Part shown: piece by piece, positions 26,435 through 34,530 of the stretch
Layout: every line of letters begins with the position of its first letter
Position numbering within the stretch: position 1 is the first letter of the stretch
DNA from: Ralstonia sp. RRA
Lineage (GTDB): Bacteria > Pseudomonadota > Gammaproteobacteria > Burkholderiales > Burkholderiaceae
Direction: 5' to 3'
DNA length: 64,000 nucleotides
Assembly (NCBI RefSeq): GCF_037023145.1
Contig: NZ_CP146093.1
Span: 124,001-188,000, forward strand
The notes under the pieces: model-generated
The model's input: the letters and a program-made list of their open reading frames with translations, nothing else
Told to the model about the DNA's origin: nothing
Databases searched by the model: none
Translations under genes and position numbers: made by a program

Positions 26435-26942
26435 GAAACTGACAAGAAGATTTGATTAGGGTCAACCCGGGGCCGTGTCGCGACCTGTCTCGCGGCCGAT
26501 GACCGGCAGCCCCAGCGGGCGTGTCTCCCGGGCAGCGGGGTGGGTGGCAGTCCATGGGCGCGGCGGTAGCGTGCCTGTTTGGCGATCAGCTTGTTGGTGG
26601 CCGGTCCTAGCCGGGTCTGGTTGCCGAGCTAGGCGGTGACGGTGGCCGGGGCGTCGGCCGCGCCAATCCGCGTGGGCATGGCCGGGGTGCGGTTGATGCC
26701 GGCGGCGCCAGACAGTGGAGGTTTCGCGTACAGGCGAGAGATGATCGACCTATCTCACATCGAGCAGGCCAGGAGCGCCGGTCTCTAACTAGCGGCACTC
26801 ACGGACGCGGCCGCAACAGGCCACGATGCGTCCGCTAGCTCACATATGGGCACCGCTAGCAGAATTAGTGAGCGCCAACAGCAGGCGTGAATCCTGAGCC
26901 TGGTCATCAGGCTCAGGAATAGCATCGGATGGACTTTGCTAC
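26435..26942. other. Degenerate DNA upstream of ophA2, shared with 28.6-28.84 kb
   Basis: No gene is supported. From 26435 to about 26640 the sequence is a diverged direct copy of about 28640-28840. On the complement of the second copy a frame reads LGNQTQLAAATDELIAELAG; the first copy has the same frame with changes. This may be the tail of an unidentified lost gene. The rest (26640-26942) shows nothing. Confidence 0.5.
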
Positions 26943-27944
26943 TTACTCGGCCACGACATGCGCAACCTTGATGGTCTGCGCATAGCGAGCCGTCTCGTCG
27001 GCGATGACCTTCGCATAGTCCGCGCTGGATCCTCCCACGGGTTCGATACCGGCAACGTGGAACTGCGAGACCACCTCGGGAATTTTGACTGCCTCGGAAA
27101 CCGCGTTGGCCATTTTCTTAACCACGGCGTCCGAGGTTCCCTTTGCGGCGAGCAACCCGACCGTCACAGCGAAGTCATATCCTGGCACCACCTCCGAGAT
27201 CGCCGGAATCTGCGGCGCAAGAGTGGAGCGCTTCAGGGAGTTGCTGCCGAGAATCTTGACCTGGCCCGATTTGACGAAGCCCGACAGCGACGGCAAGGCA
27301 GCAAACACCACCTGGACCTGGTCCCCGATCAAAGCCGGAACGGACTGGCCAGAGCCACGAAACGGTACGTGCTTGATATCCAGCTTGAGGGCGGCTTTCA
27401 GTGCTTCCATCGACAGGTGATGGGTGCTGCCGATGCCGGAAGATCCATAGTTCAGCGTGCCCGATTTGGATTTCGCCAGCGCGACAAAATCGTTGAGTGA
27501 GTTGGCTGGAACGCGGGCATTGACGGCGAGGAAGAGCGGAGACGTGGCGGCAAGCGAGACGGGTACGAAATCGCGCTTGGGTTCATACGCCAGGTTTTTG
27601 TAAATCACCGGATTGATGGACATCATCGAGCCGTCGGTCACCAGGAACGTGTAGCCGTCGGCAGGGCTCGTCATGAGCGCCTGGGCGGCGACCACGCCAT
27701 TGGCGCCGGGCCGGTTGTCAACGACGACCGGCTTGCCCAAGCGTTGGGTGAGTTGCTGGGACAAAACGCGCGCAACGGTGTCAGGCAAGCCTCCGGGCGC
27801 GTAGGGAACGATAAAGCGGATGGGCTTGGTGGGCCAGGCATCGGTGCTGGCCATGGCCAATGCGGGAACGAATGCTGCGGTGAGTCCGAGGCCCAGGCTG
27901 AGGCAAAGCCTGCGTCGTGCAAGCCGGATTTGGGGGCGGTTCAT
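26943..27944 (-). CDS. Bug-family periplasmic binding protein (set B)
   Basis: 333 residues. A twin-arginine-looking but hydrophobic signal segment (ARRRLCLSLGLGLTAAF, cleavage near AMA) is followed by the Bug opening WPTKPIRFIVPYAPGGLPD and the conserved GANGVVAAQ and YGSSGIGSTHH segments. It should bind a small carboxylate, by location perhaps phthalate or a degradation product, for a tripartite tricarboxylate transporter. No TctA/B genes are nearby. The start is followed upstream by a short region (27945-28068) without recognisable genes. Confidence 0.9.
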   Translation of the reverse strand: MNRPQIRLARRRLCLSLGLGLTAAFVPALAMASTDAWPTKPIRFIVPYAPGGLPDTVARVLSQQLTQRLGKPVVVDNRPGANGVVAAQALMTSPADGYTFLVTDGSMMSINPVIYKNLAYEPKRDFVPVSLAATSPLFLAVNARVPANSLNDFVALAKSKSGTLNYGSSGIGSTHHLSMEALKAALKLDIKHVPFRGSGQSVPALIGDQVQVVFAALPSLSGFVKSGQVKILGSNSLKRSTLAPQIPAISEVVPGYDFAVTVGLLAAKGTSDAVVKKMANAVSEAVKIPEVVSQFHVAGIEPVGGSSADYAKVIADETARYAQTIKVAHVVAE

Positions 27945-28068
27945 ATGTTGTCTCCACTTTACGATCGTAGTGCACGCGGCGGCCCTTGGCGATGCCGTTC
28001 TGACGACGGCAATCGTGGACTCGCTGCGCGGGGGTTATCCAGATGGTGGTCTTGGGCGAGCTATAGGT

Positions 28069-28484
28069 TCAGGCGACCGGTGATACATCGACCGGATGTG
28101 GCGAAGCCATCGCCTGGCGCGTGAGCGTTACGTCCCGATCCTCGCGCGCCGAGGTCAGCATCGCCAGGTAGACCTCAAGCGTGGACGGCGCCAACGCGCC
28201 GTCATGGAACGGGTCGCGGCCATGGATGACGGCATCGACCAGCTCGTCGAAGACCTCGAAGCAGGGCACCGCCGGTGCCGGCAGGGGATGTGCTCGCGCT
28301 GCGTGTCGGCGTAGACCCAGATGCCGTCCGGCATCGGCTGGATATCGGCATGCTCGCAGCTCACGATGACCGGCCCGAAGTGCTGGTTGGCGAGCGCGCG
28401 TTCCGTGCCGGCCGGGGCCTGCCGCGACGCTCGCCCCAGTCCTGCGAGCTCGATGCGCAAAGGGCACTGTTCCATGGCCAGCAT
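28069..28484 (-). pseudogene. Collapsed second copy of ophB
   Basis: The start MLAMEQCPLRIELAGLGRAS matches the ophB N-terminus. The frame then jumps, through a large internal deletion, to the C-terminal third (HFGPVIVSCEHADIQPMPDG, VYADTQREHIP). A frameshift near 28270 moves the final part (FEVFDELVDAVIHGRDPFHDG) to another frame, ending at 28069. It lacks most of the Rossmann and substrate domains, so it is inactive. Confidence 0.88.
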
Positions 28485-28487
28485 CGC

Positions 28488-28574
28488 TCATTGCCTGACC
28501 TGATAGCCGGTCGCGATTGCTGCGGGCTGGTCATCCGGCAAGGCATGTTTCGCGCCCTCTTTATGGGTCAGCAT
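28488..28574 (-). pseudogene. Collapsed second copy of ophA2 (28 codons left)
   Basis: The first six residues (MLTHKE) are joined in frame to the last 22 (GAKHALPDDQPAAIATGYQV and RQ, then TGA) of OphA2. The Rieske and iron centres are wholly deleted. It still stands directly before the ophB remnant, so the A2-B order is preserved. Confidence 0.9.
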
Positions 28575-28622
28575 ATTTGTCTCCAGGCGGTCGTCGCCTT
28601 CTTCGACTGGTGCTTATCAATT

Positions 28623-28638
28623 CTATTAGAGATCTAGA
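28623..28638. promoter_or_regulatory. Type B operator copy before the ophA2 remnant
   Basis: CTATTAGAGATCTAGA differs from the site at 26419 by only its last base. It survives upstream of a dead operon and could still bind the regulator. Confidence 0.6.
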
Positions 28639-29070
28639 TAAACGGGCAGGAAAATTTGATTGGGGTGAACCCGGGGCCTTGTCGCGACCTGTCTCGCGGC
28701 CGATGACCGGCAGCGCCAGCGGGAGTGTCTCCTCGGGCTGCGGCGTGGGTGGTAGTCCGTGGGTGCGGCGGTAGCCTGCCAGTTCGGCGATCAGCTCGTC
28801 GGTGGCCGCTGCCAGTTGGGTCTGGTTGCCGAGCCATTTACAACCGCGCAAATGACGACGTCTAGAATCAGCCTGCAGGCTGGTGTCAGTTCCTGCAGCC
28901 AACCAGAATCGAACACGAAGGTCCGTTGCTGGGGCTGAACCGACATCTGAATGGCCTAGGAAAGCCGTGGGCCAGTGCCCGGAACTGGCCGGACTCGGCC
29001 GCCGGGCTAGCTGGGACGGGGCTCGCCGGCGCCAGCGGCGACTTCCGACCCTTGGCGGACGGTGGGGAGA
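28639..29070. other. Boundary region without a gene
   Basis: To about 28840 this repeats 26435-26640 (see there). From 28840 to 29070 I see only short frames with no family and no ribosome site. This marks the passage from catabolic DNA to backbone. Confidence 0.5.
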
Positions 29071-29607
29071 TCAGCACAGATCCCAGCCCAATAGCACCGT
29101 CTTACAGTGCCGACAGACAAACTTGTACAGTGCGGACGATCCTCCTGGCTTATATCCGCGCGTAGCGAACTCCCACCCCTCGTCGTCCTGTTTGTACTCA
29201 CGGATCCAGTGTTGCCTTGTTTCTGGAGATGCGTGGCTAACGTCCTGCACTGTAGCATCCCCATGAAACTCACAGGCGTCATTGCAATGAGCGAGCCATG
29301 ATTCCTGCTGCCACGCGATGTAACCTGGTGTCCGCAGTTTGATTTCATCCACAATGTCGTCTGCAACACCACCCTGAAGCAGTGGGTAGCCATCAGCAAA
29401 CGATGCCCCGAGATTGCGCGCCGCTGAGCCATCGAAAATGCACCAAGGACACAGCGACTCATCGAGATCGTTGATGCCGTAAACGGGCCCTACATAAATG
29501 TAGCCTCGTGGTCGACCACAGCACGCGCATTTCCTGTCACTGCCTACTACGGCGCCCGTAGCTATGGGATTTGGATGATAGCGAAAGTGAGGAAGTGGAT
29601 CTGACAT
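29071..29607 (-). CDS. CbrC-family protein
   Basis: 178 residues from the ATG at 29607. The family opening PHFRYHPNPIATGAVV is followed by the zinc-type pairs CACC and CPWC, then SWLAHCNDACEFHG and a C-terminal FVCRHC. These fit the CbrC/UPF0167 family, named for a colicin E2 tolerance link in E. coli; its molecular role is unknown. Base composition looks lower in GC than the neighbouring genes, which may mean separate acquisition. It is followed on the same strand, to the right, by another small Cys-containing frame. Confidence 0.82.
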   Translation of the reverse strand: MSDPLPHFRYHPNPIATGAVVGSDRKCACCGRPRGYIYVGPVYGINDLDESLCPWCIFDGSAARNLGASFADGYPLLQGGVADDIVDEIKLRTPGYIAWQQESWLAHCNDACEFHGDATVQDVSHASPETRQHWIREYKQDDEGWEFATRGYKPGGSSALYKFVCRHCKTVLLGWDLC

Positions 29608-29711
29608 GATTTGCAATCAGCGAGAATCGGTCGGAGGAAGCGTTCTGCCTCGATGCGTTTATGGCAGAAGGTCCGCTTTTGGCCGGACCCAGCCTCCCAT
29701 GGCGCTCGCGA

Positions 29712-30059
29712 TTAATTGGTGACGTTTGCGCGTACTGATTTTGGGTCTTGGGGTTCCCAGTATCCACCGCTGCCGTGATAGGTTTCTGCATGCAACCAGA
29801 AGTTCTCGTCACAGTGTAGGCAGCGAAAATGATATTCAGCGTAGTCGTCCCAGGCCGCGCCCTTGGAGAGTTCGCCAAATGAAACAGAGACACACGTGCC
29901 GTCGGGAATAACCTCGATGAGTGTTTCATCGGCGATGTTTTCCGCCGCAATTTGTATCGCTTTGCGCAGTTCGCGAGGATGCCTGATTGCATAGCGAACG
30001 CATAGGTCCACACATTGATCACAAGGCACAGAATGCTCCGTCTGGATTTTGCTTCTCTT
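29712..30059 (-). pseudogene. 5'-truncated small protein, family unknown
   Basis: A stretch of about 115 codons is convincingly coding (for example ELRKAIQIAAENIADETLIE and HFRCLHCDENFWLHAETYHG) and has CxxC pairs like the CbrC neighbour. No start codon precedes it. At about 30060 the sequence changes to the complement of an endonuclease gene. It seems to have lost its 5' end. It could be a cell-surface immunity-type or zinc protein, but I do not recognise it. Confidence 0.55.
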
Positions 30060-30073
30060 AGGGGCCGATACGA

Positions 30074-30769
30074 GTGAAGGCGACCAACGAATTGTCGACG
30101 ATATTGGTGACCATGTCGACCGACCGCTTCTGGCCGACCTCTGCCCTCGGCAGTACTCTCGCTGAACCCGCCACCTTGAGTATATTCTTCCGCCGGGTAT
30201 TGCACATGTCGCCAAGCGGGGACTTCGGCGACCTGGCATCGCAACAGGAAAGTTTCAGCTTGGCCAACGTCGTCCCGCAGAACTCGGTCAGCAACCGCCG
30301 CATGTGGAGCCACCTGGAGACGTCGACCCGCCGCCTGGTACGGCAGACCGGCGAAGCCTACGTGGTGACCGGCCCAGCATTCACGGACGGCAAGGCCCGT
30401 TACCTCAACGAACATGTACGGGTACCCGACTATCTGTGGAAAGCGATCTACGTCCCGGGCGTCGGCGCAGCAGCCTACATCGCACCCAACGATGCCACGC
30501 CGAAATATGCGGTGGTCAGCATCGCCAAACTCGCACAATTCACCGGCGTCGACCCGTTCCCCCGGCTGCCGGCCGCGACGCGCGATCAGGCGATGGAGTT
30601 GCCGCCGCCCACCCCGCATCCGCACGAGAAGGCTGGTCGGCAGACCACCCTCAACGATCTCTTGAGCCGCGCGCCGGCAGCGGAGGTGGAAGATGTCGGA
30701 CCGACTGCCGTGGCCCGCGTTCCCAACGTATGGCGGCTGGCCCGCGCAATCAGCGCCGCCGTTCGCTAA
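30074..30769 (+). pseudogene. DNA/RNA non-specific endonuclease, truncated and active-site deleted
   Basis: The C-terminal part is good: HMSPSGDFGD, FSLANVVPQNS, NRRMWSHLE, YVVTGPAF and VPDYLWKAIY are standard for the NucA/NUC1 beta-beta-alpha-metal family. The catalytic motif normally reads DRGH before MSPSGDFGD; here the bases at 30193-30206 give RRVLH, consistent with loss of about nine bases coding for D-R-G plus a shift. The N-terminal domain and signal peptide are absent, and the first 35 residues do not resemble the family. It is probably inactive. Confidence 0.75.
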
Positions 30770-30794
30770 GATGGAATCTAAATGGAGGCATCCC

Positions 30795-30917
30795 ATGAAA
30801 GCCCAACAACCGTACGGATCTCCCCAAACCCTGGGCCGTCGTGTCAGCTTCTGGCTGATCGCTGTGGCCGTCGCGCTGTACCTTTCCTACATCGCCGGGA
30901 CCAGCCCGCCGTTCTAA
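30795..30917 (+). CDS. Small single-helix membrane protein, 40 aa
   Basis: The ATG at 30795 follows a strong TGGAGGCATCCC ribosome site. The product MKAQQPYGSPQTLGRRVSFW continues into one transmembrane helix and ends GTSPPF. A good terminator follows at once. Function is unknown. Confidence 0.7.
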   Translation: MKAQQPYGSPQTLGRRVSFWLIAVAVALYLSYIAGTSPPF

Positions 30918-30934
30918 CCCGCCGACCAATCCCG

Positions 30935-30966
30935 CAAAAGCCGCCACACCGTTGGCGGCTTTTGCG
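30935..30966. terminator. Strong bidirectional terminator
   Basis: GCAAAAGCCGCC (30935-30946) pairs perfectly with GGCGGCTTTTGC (30955-30966) around an 8-nt loop. It separates the small membrane protein gene (+) from the leftward unit ending at 30997. Confidence 0.88.
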
Positions 30967-30996
30967 TTATTTGTCCTGAACGCGTCTAGCGCGCGA

Positions 30997-32154
30997 TCAG
31001 TTCTTCGTTGGGTCGGCCGCGCCCGATGAGCACGAACGCCCAAGCATTCCGCAAACCCGGGCGAGCAGCTCTGCGAGTCGCGATCGCACAACCGGGGCCG
31101 GGCCGGCACCGGCACCGGCACCGGCATGTGCGTCCATAGCAGCTCTGGCCGAGATCTTGTAGGCGAGTATCTCGCCCGACGTGATCAACCGCTGAGCCTC
31201 TCGGTCAGCCTCTTCGGCGCACTCGATGTACCGGAGCTCTCCTGCAGCCCATTCCACTCTCACTTCGTCGCGCTCCCAGCAATTGCCGTGCACCCGACGA
31301 TGAAAGCGCACCCAAGGGAGGTCGACGTAACCAAGATGCCCATACAGGCGCCGCCACGCAGGTGCGCTGCCCGGCCAACACGCATCGAGTGGCCAGTGCC
31401 AGAAGAACTCGGGGTCGCCAAGTTCTGGCCGGTACATCCAGACGTGTGGCGCGTGGCTGAACCGCCCTTCCTTCCACCATTGCTTCAGCAGATCCCACCC
31501 GGCACGATTCGTCGGCACACTGAAGTTGAGAGACCACTCCGGCGTAGGCGCCTCCTCGAATGGAATCCCATCTTGGGACGCGCCGTGGATCTGACAGTGG
31601 CAGCACCCCGCTGCGGCAAGTGCGTCCCGCATACGCACAACTTCGGCCCCACTGGGGCTGATGCTCCTGCGCTCACCATCCGATGTCCGCAGGCCCCAGC
31701 CAATGCTGACAGTCACCCCCTCTAACGAGAGGGAGAGCGGTAGCCGGCCGCCGTCCATCACCGTCCGAATTGCCTGGAGGATGTCCACCCCGAGTTTCGC
31801 GGCGTGCGCCCGCCGAAGCCGATCCTCCTCGATCTCGCGAAGCCGCCGAGCTTGGTTGGCCGTGACTTCCGCTGGGCTCAGCGGCCACCGCAGGAAGCGG
31901 AGCGCTGCGCGCCATTGCGGCGAGATAGCAGCCCCACGAGCCAGCAGCAAATCGCGGGCCTGCTCGATCAGGTCTTGAGCGTGATCGATGGCCACGTCCG
32001 TCAACAGGTCGGTGCCGTCAGTCTCCGCGGTCGCGTTTGGCAGGTTCTCTCGGATGAGTGTGTACAGTTCTTCGTCTGTGCACGCCCGCAGCTCTGGCTC
32101 TGGAAACAGGTAGGTATCCCAATCGCCATCGGCCATTGCGTCATCTTCAGTCAT
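30997..32154 (-). CDS. Hypothetical protein linked to the recombinase gene
   Basis: 385 residues, soluble. It opens with an acidic segment (MTEDDAMADGDWDTYLFPEP), has a helical Arg/Glu-rich part near residues 100-125, a Trp-rich middle (LLKQWWKEGRF, FFWHWPLDACW), and a low-complexity AGAGAGAGPAP hinge before a basic C-terminus with Cys. I do not recognise a family. It begins nine bases after the stop of the tyrosine recombinase gene, so the two are probably co-transcribed. A helper or directionality role is possible, but nothing in the sequence proves it. Confidence 0.65.
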   Translation of the reverse strand: MTEDDAMADGDWDTYLFPEPELRACTDEELYTLIRENLPNATAETDGTDLLTDVAIDHAQDLIEQARDLLLARGAAISPQWRAALRFLRWPLSPAEVTANQARRLREIEEDRLRRAHAAKLGVDILQAIRTVMDGGRLPLSLSLEGVTVSIGWGLRTSDGERRSISPSGAEVVRMRDALAAAGCCHCQIHGASQDGIPFEEAPTPEWSLNFSVPTNRAGWDLLKQWWKEGRFSHAPHVWMYRPELGDPEFFWHWPLDACWPGSAPAWRRLYGHLGYVDLPWVRFHRRVHGNCWERDEVRVEWAAGELRYIECAEEADREAQRLITSGEILAYKISARAAMDAHAGAGAGAGPAPVVRSRLAELLARVCGMLGRSCSSGAADPTKN

Positions 32155-32163
32155 CGCACGACC

Positions 32164-33351
32164 TCATCCCGTGAAGTGCCGATGGCCGGCCGCAGTACCC
32201 GCCTCGGCGGGCTTGGCAAGCAGGCGATACAGTGCGGGGCGCGAAATGCCCAGGGCCTCTGCCGCCTTCAGCTTGACCCCATTGGCCGCGGCAACCGCCG
32301 CGACGGCCATCTCACGTGTGACGACGGGCCGGCTCCGGGCTGCGATCGCGGAATGCGTCGACAGGTAGGCGTTGGCCTTCTCCTTGCGGCTGTGGCCGGC
32401 GGCTTCCACCACCCGCGTCATGGCGTCCTTGTGCGCTTCACGGTCGAGAACGCGTGCGCCCCCCTTGATGGCCGCTTGCTCACCGGTCAGCCGTTGGTAC
32501 ATCTGCTGCAGGAACTGGTGTCGTAGACCGTGGGCGGTGACACCGTCGCCGCGCTTGGTCACGGCGTGCTTTTCCAGCACGGTATAGAAGCGCCTGCGCC
32601 ACTGCACCTGCGTATAGGTCGCCGGGATCAGGGAGCCCCGTTCGGGATTCGTGCACGCGGCCAACTCAGCCGCCTCCGCAAGCAGGTCGTACTGCCAATC
32701 GAACTCGATCAGCACCTGTCGCGGCCGGCCTCCCTTGGTGCCGTCCTGCACGTGCAGATAGCCCGATGGAAGTAGGTCGCGCGCTGGGCGCAGTCGCCAG
32801 CTTTCCTTCGCGCGCAACCCGAACGCTGCCTCAAGCTTCAGTTGAATTGCGACGTGGGCATCCGTCTGGGCGATCTCCTCGATCTTGGCTAGCGCGTCGA
32901 TGTTGTTGCCGTCCCAAGAACGGTCGGTCTCGGCGGCGTAGCTGCGCGTGTAGCCTGCCGGCCTCTCCACGTAGTCATCGATGCCGCCCACCATGTTGGT
33001 CTTGCCCATCCACGAGCACAGCGCGCGCAGGTGTGAGAGGCGCAGTTCAACGCTGCCCACCGCGAGGTTTCGTTCTGTCACCCAACGCTGCACCAACCAT
33101 CGCAGGTGCTTCTCCGCCAGGTTGTAGGGCGACATGATGGTGAAGCCGCCCTCACGCAGCTCCACTGCGAGACTGAGCAACATCTGCGCGCGCTGTTTCT
33201 GCGAGATCGACGACAGCGCGCGACCGCTGACGCGGGTCTGGCTGTGCGGCTTGTGCAGGTTCTCGCCCGCCAAGACCGCGAATTCCGACTTGAACCGTTC
33301 CGGCAGCGAGTAGTTCGCCAGGATCGGCTTGAGATTGATGCGCGTCTGCAC
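32164..33351 (-). CDS. Tyrosine recombinase with C-terminal Fis-like helix-turn-helix
   Basis: 395 residues from the GTG at 33351, chosen for GGAG six bases upstream and the family-like start QTRINLKPIL; the frame is open to 33474. An N-terminal core-binding domain is followed by the catalytic domain. Visible are the first Arg in FGLRAKESWRL, HGLRHQF (His-x-x-Arg), GHSRKEK, and the nucleophile in NAYLS. The last 45 residues add a helix-turn-helix (AANGVKLKAAEALGISRPAL) like that of Fis/NtrC. It could resolve dimers, integrate the element, or act on the nearby site array. Start and catalytic residues seem intact. Confidence 0.85.
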   Translation of the reverse strand: MQTRINLKPILANYSLPERFKSEFAVLAGENLHKPHSQTRVSGRALSSISQKQRAQMLLSLAVELREGGFTIMSPYNLAEKHLRWLVQRWVTERNLAVGSVELRLSHLRALCSWMGKTNMVGGIDDYVERPAGYTRSYAAETDRSWDGNNIDALAKIEEIAQTDAHVAIQLKLEAAFGLRAKESWRLRPARDLLPSGYLHVQDGTKGGRPRQVLIEFDWQYDLLAEAAELAACTNPERGSLIPATYTQVQWRRRFYTVLEKHAVTKRGDGVTAHGLRHQFLQQMYQRLTGEQAAIKGGARVLDREAHKDAMTRVVEAAGHSRKEKANAYLSTHSAIAARSRPVVTREMAVAAVAAANGVKLKAAEALGISRPALYRLLAKPAEAGTAAGHRHFTG

Positions 33352-34278
33352 CGTGACTCCGAGTATTGGTTGCGCAGCGCGCACGTCCTCGACGCAGGTT
33401 TCCCCGCCGGCAACCGCGCCGCACTCACGGAATCCGCACCCCCGTGCTGGCTTCCCCTTTACCCGACCCACCACGGTCGGCTGCCGGTTCCCCCGGCCAG
33501 GCCCAACTTCCCCGCCTTTAGCGATTCCAATCGATCAGCCCGACGCATGGAAGCAATGCGTTCTGACTGTCCGTCCTGCAGCGAGCCTGCGCTTGCGCGC
33601 TGACTCACCGCTTCGCGGCCTACACACCGGCCGGCATCTTGCGACGCCTTCCTGCCGACACGAGCAAGGCACGCGACTCCGCGGCCTTCACTCGCCCACA
33701 GGCTTTTGCCCTGGTGTGAGATTCTCCTTGCGCATTTCTGGTGCCGGCTGCGCCTACCGGTCGTCACGTTCAGATACGTGCGGTCACCCTTGCTCGGGTC
33801 GCTCTCGTATCCCACCCACAAGCCGAACCATCTCCGCCGCTGTGTATCGGGCCTTGTGATTCGTGCCCAGCCCTCTGGCTGAACGGGTGCGTCTTATCGC
33901 GTTCCATCCACAAACACTGTTCGGTGTTCGGCTTCGGATTTGTACGCACTGCGGTCTAGCTTCACAGCCAGCGCGCTGATCGTTTTGGTATCGCGGTGTC
34001 CGGTGGCCTCACTCTCCGGCCCCATCCACTTGATTTGCTTGAAAAAAATGCCGGATGACTATCCGGCACGAACATTGGTGCCCAACAACCTCTTGGTCGC
34101 CGGCTCACCCTGAGTTTCCGCGGTCTTCGCGGAGCTATCGATGCGTCGGGGGACGCGTGTGGTGACTCAAGGATAGGGCAGCCCAGTGAATTGCGCCGCA
34201 CGAAAGCTACGCAAGATTGACGGGCTTTCTTCCATCAAACAGCCGGCGCAGCCTCGTACAGTCCCAACGTAAGGCGAC
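33352..34278. other. 930-bp gap without a supported gene
   Basis: Both strands have open frames (for example 33459-33821 on the complement), but they lack family resemblance and ribosome sites. Part may be the promoter and leader of the recombinase gene. A terminator-like hairpin is at 34042-34068. It could hold an attachment or replication site that cannot be judged by eye. Confidence 0.45.
34042..34068 (-). terminator. Terminator-like hairpin, leftward
   Basis: TGCCGGAT (34049-34056) pairs with ATCCGGCA (34061-34068) around GACT. The A run at 34042-34048 gives a U tract for leftward transcription. No leftward gene is clearly present to its right, so it may shield the array from read-through. 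Confidence 0.7.
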
Positions 34279-34464
34279 GTGACACGTACATACCCCGTAA
34301 GGGGAAGCTACGTGTCACCGGCGGGCACCGATCGGTTATGCGCTGAACCACGTGACACTCACGTGCACCGCACGGTGCAGCTACGTGTCACTAGCAGAGG
34401 CTGACCAATCTCGCCCAGCTCGTCGTGACATCTACGTCTCCCGCAAGGGGGAGCTACGTGTCAT
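34279..34464. repeat. Centromere-like array: three 40-bp palindromes, 73-bp period
   Basis: Units at 34279-34318, 34352-34391 and 34425-34464 each start GTGACA and end AGCTACGTGTCA(C/T), with an inner hairpin (CCCCGTAAGGGG, TGCACCGCACGGTGCA, CTCCCGCAAGGGGGAG). Starts are exactly 73 bp apart, close to seven helical turns. The 33-bp spacers are not alike. Lying 66 bp before a ParM gene, it is the likely partition site and operator of the segregation operon. Confidence 0.85.
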
Positions 34465-34530
34465 GTCGCCCTCACGCGTCATTCCACTGCCCCGGCGGAA
34501 GCTGCTCCGCCCCAACACAAGGTCTGCACC

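Noticed and set aside
33459..33821. Small gene upstream of the recombinase on the same strand
   Set aside because: No ribosome site, no hydrophobic or domain pattern, and an Arg/Ser/Gly composition typical of a chance frame.
34279..34464. CRISPR array
   Set aside because: The units are palindromic 40-mers with only three copies, the spacing is partition-like, and no cas genes are present; a ParM gene follows.
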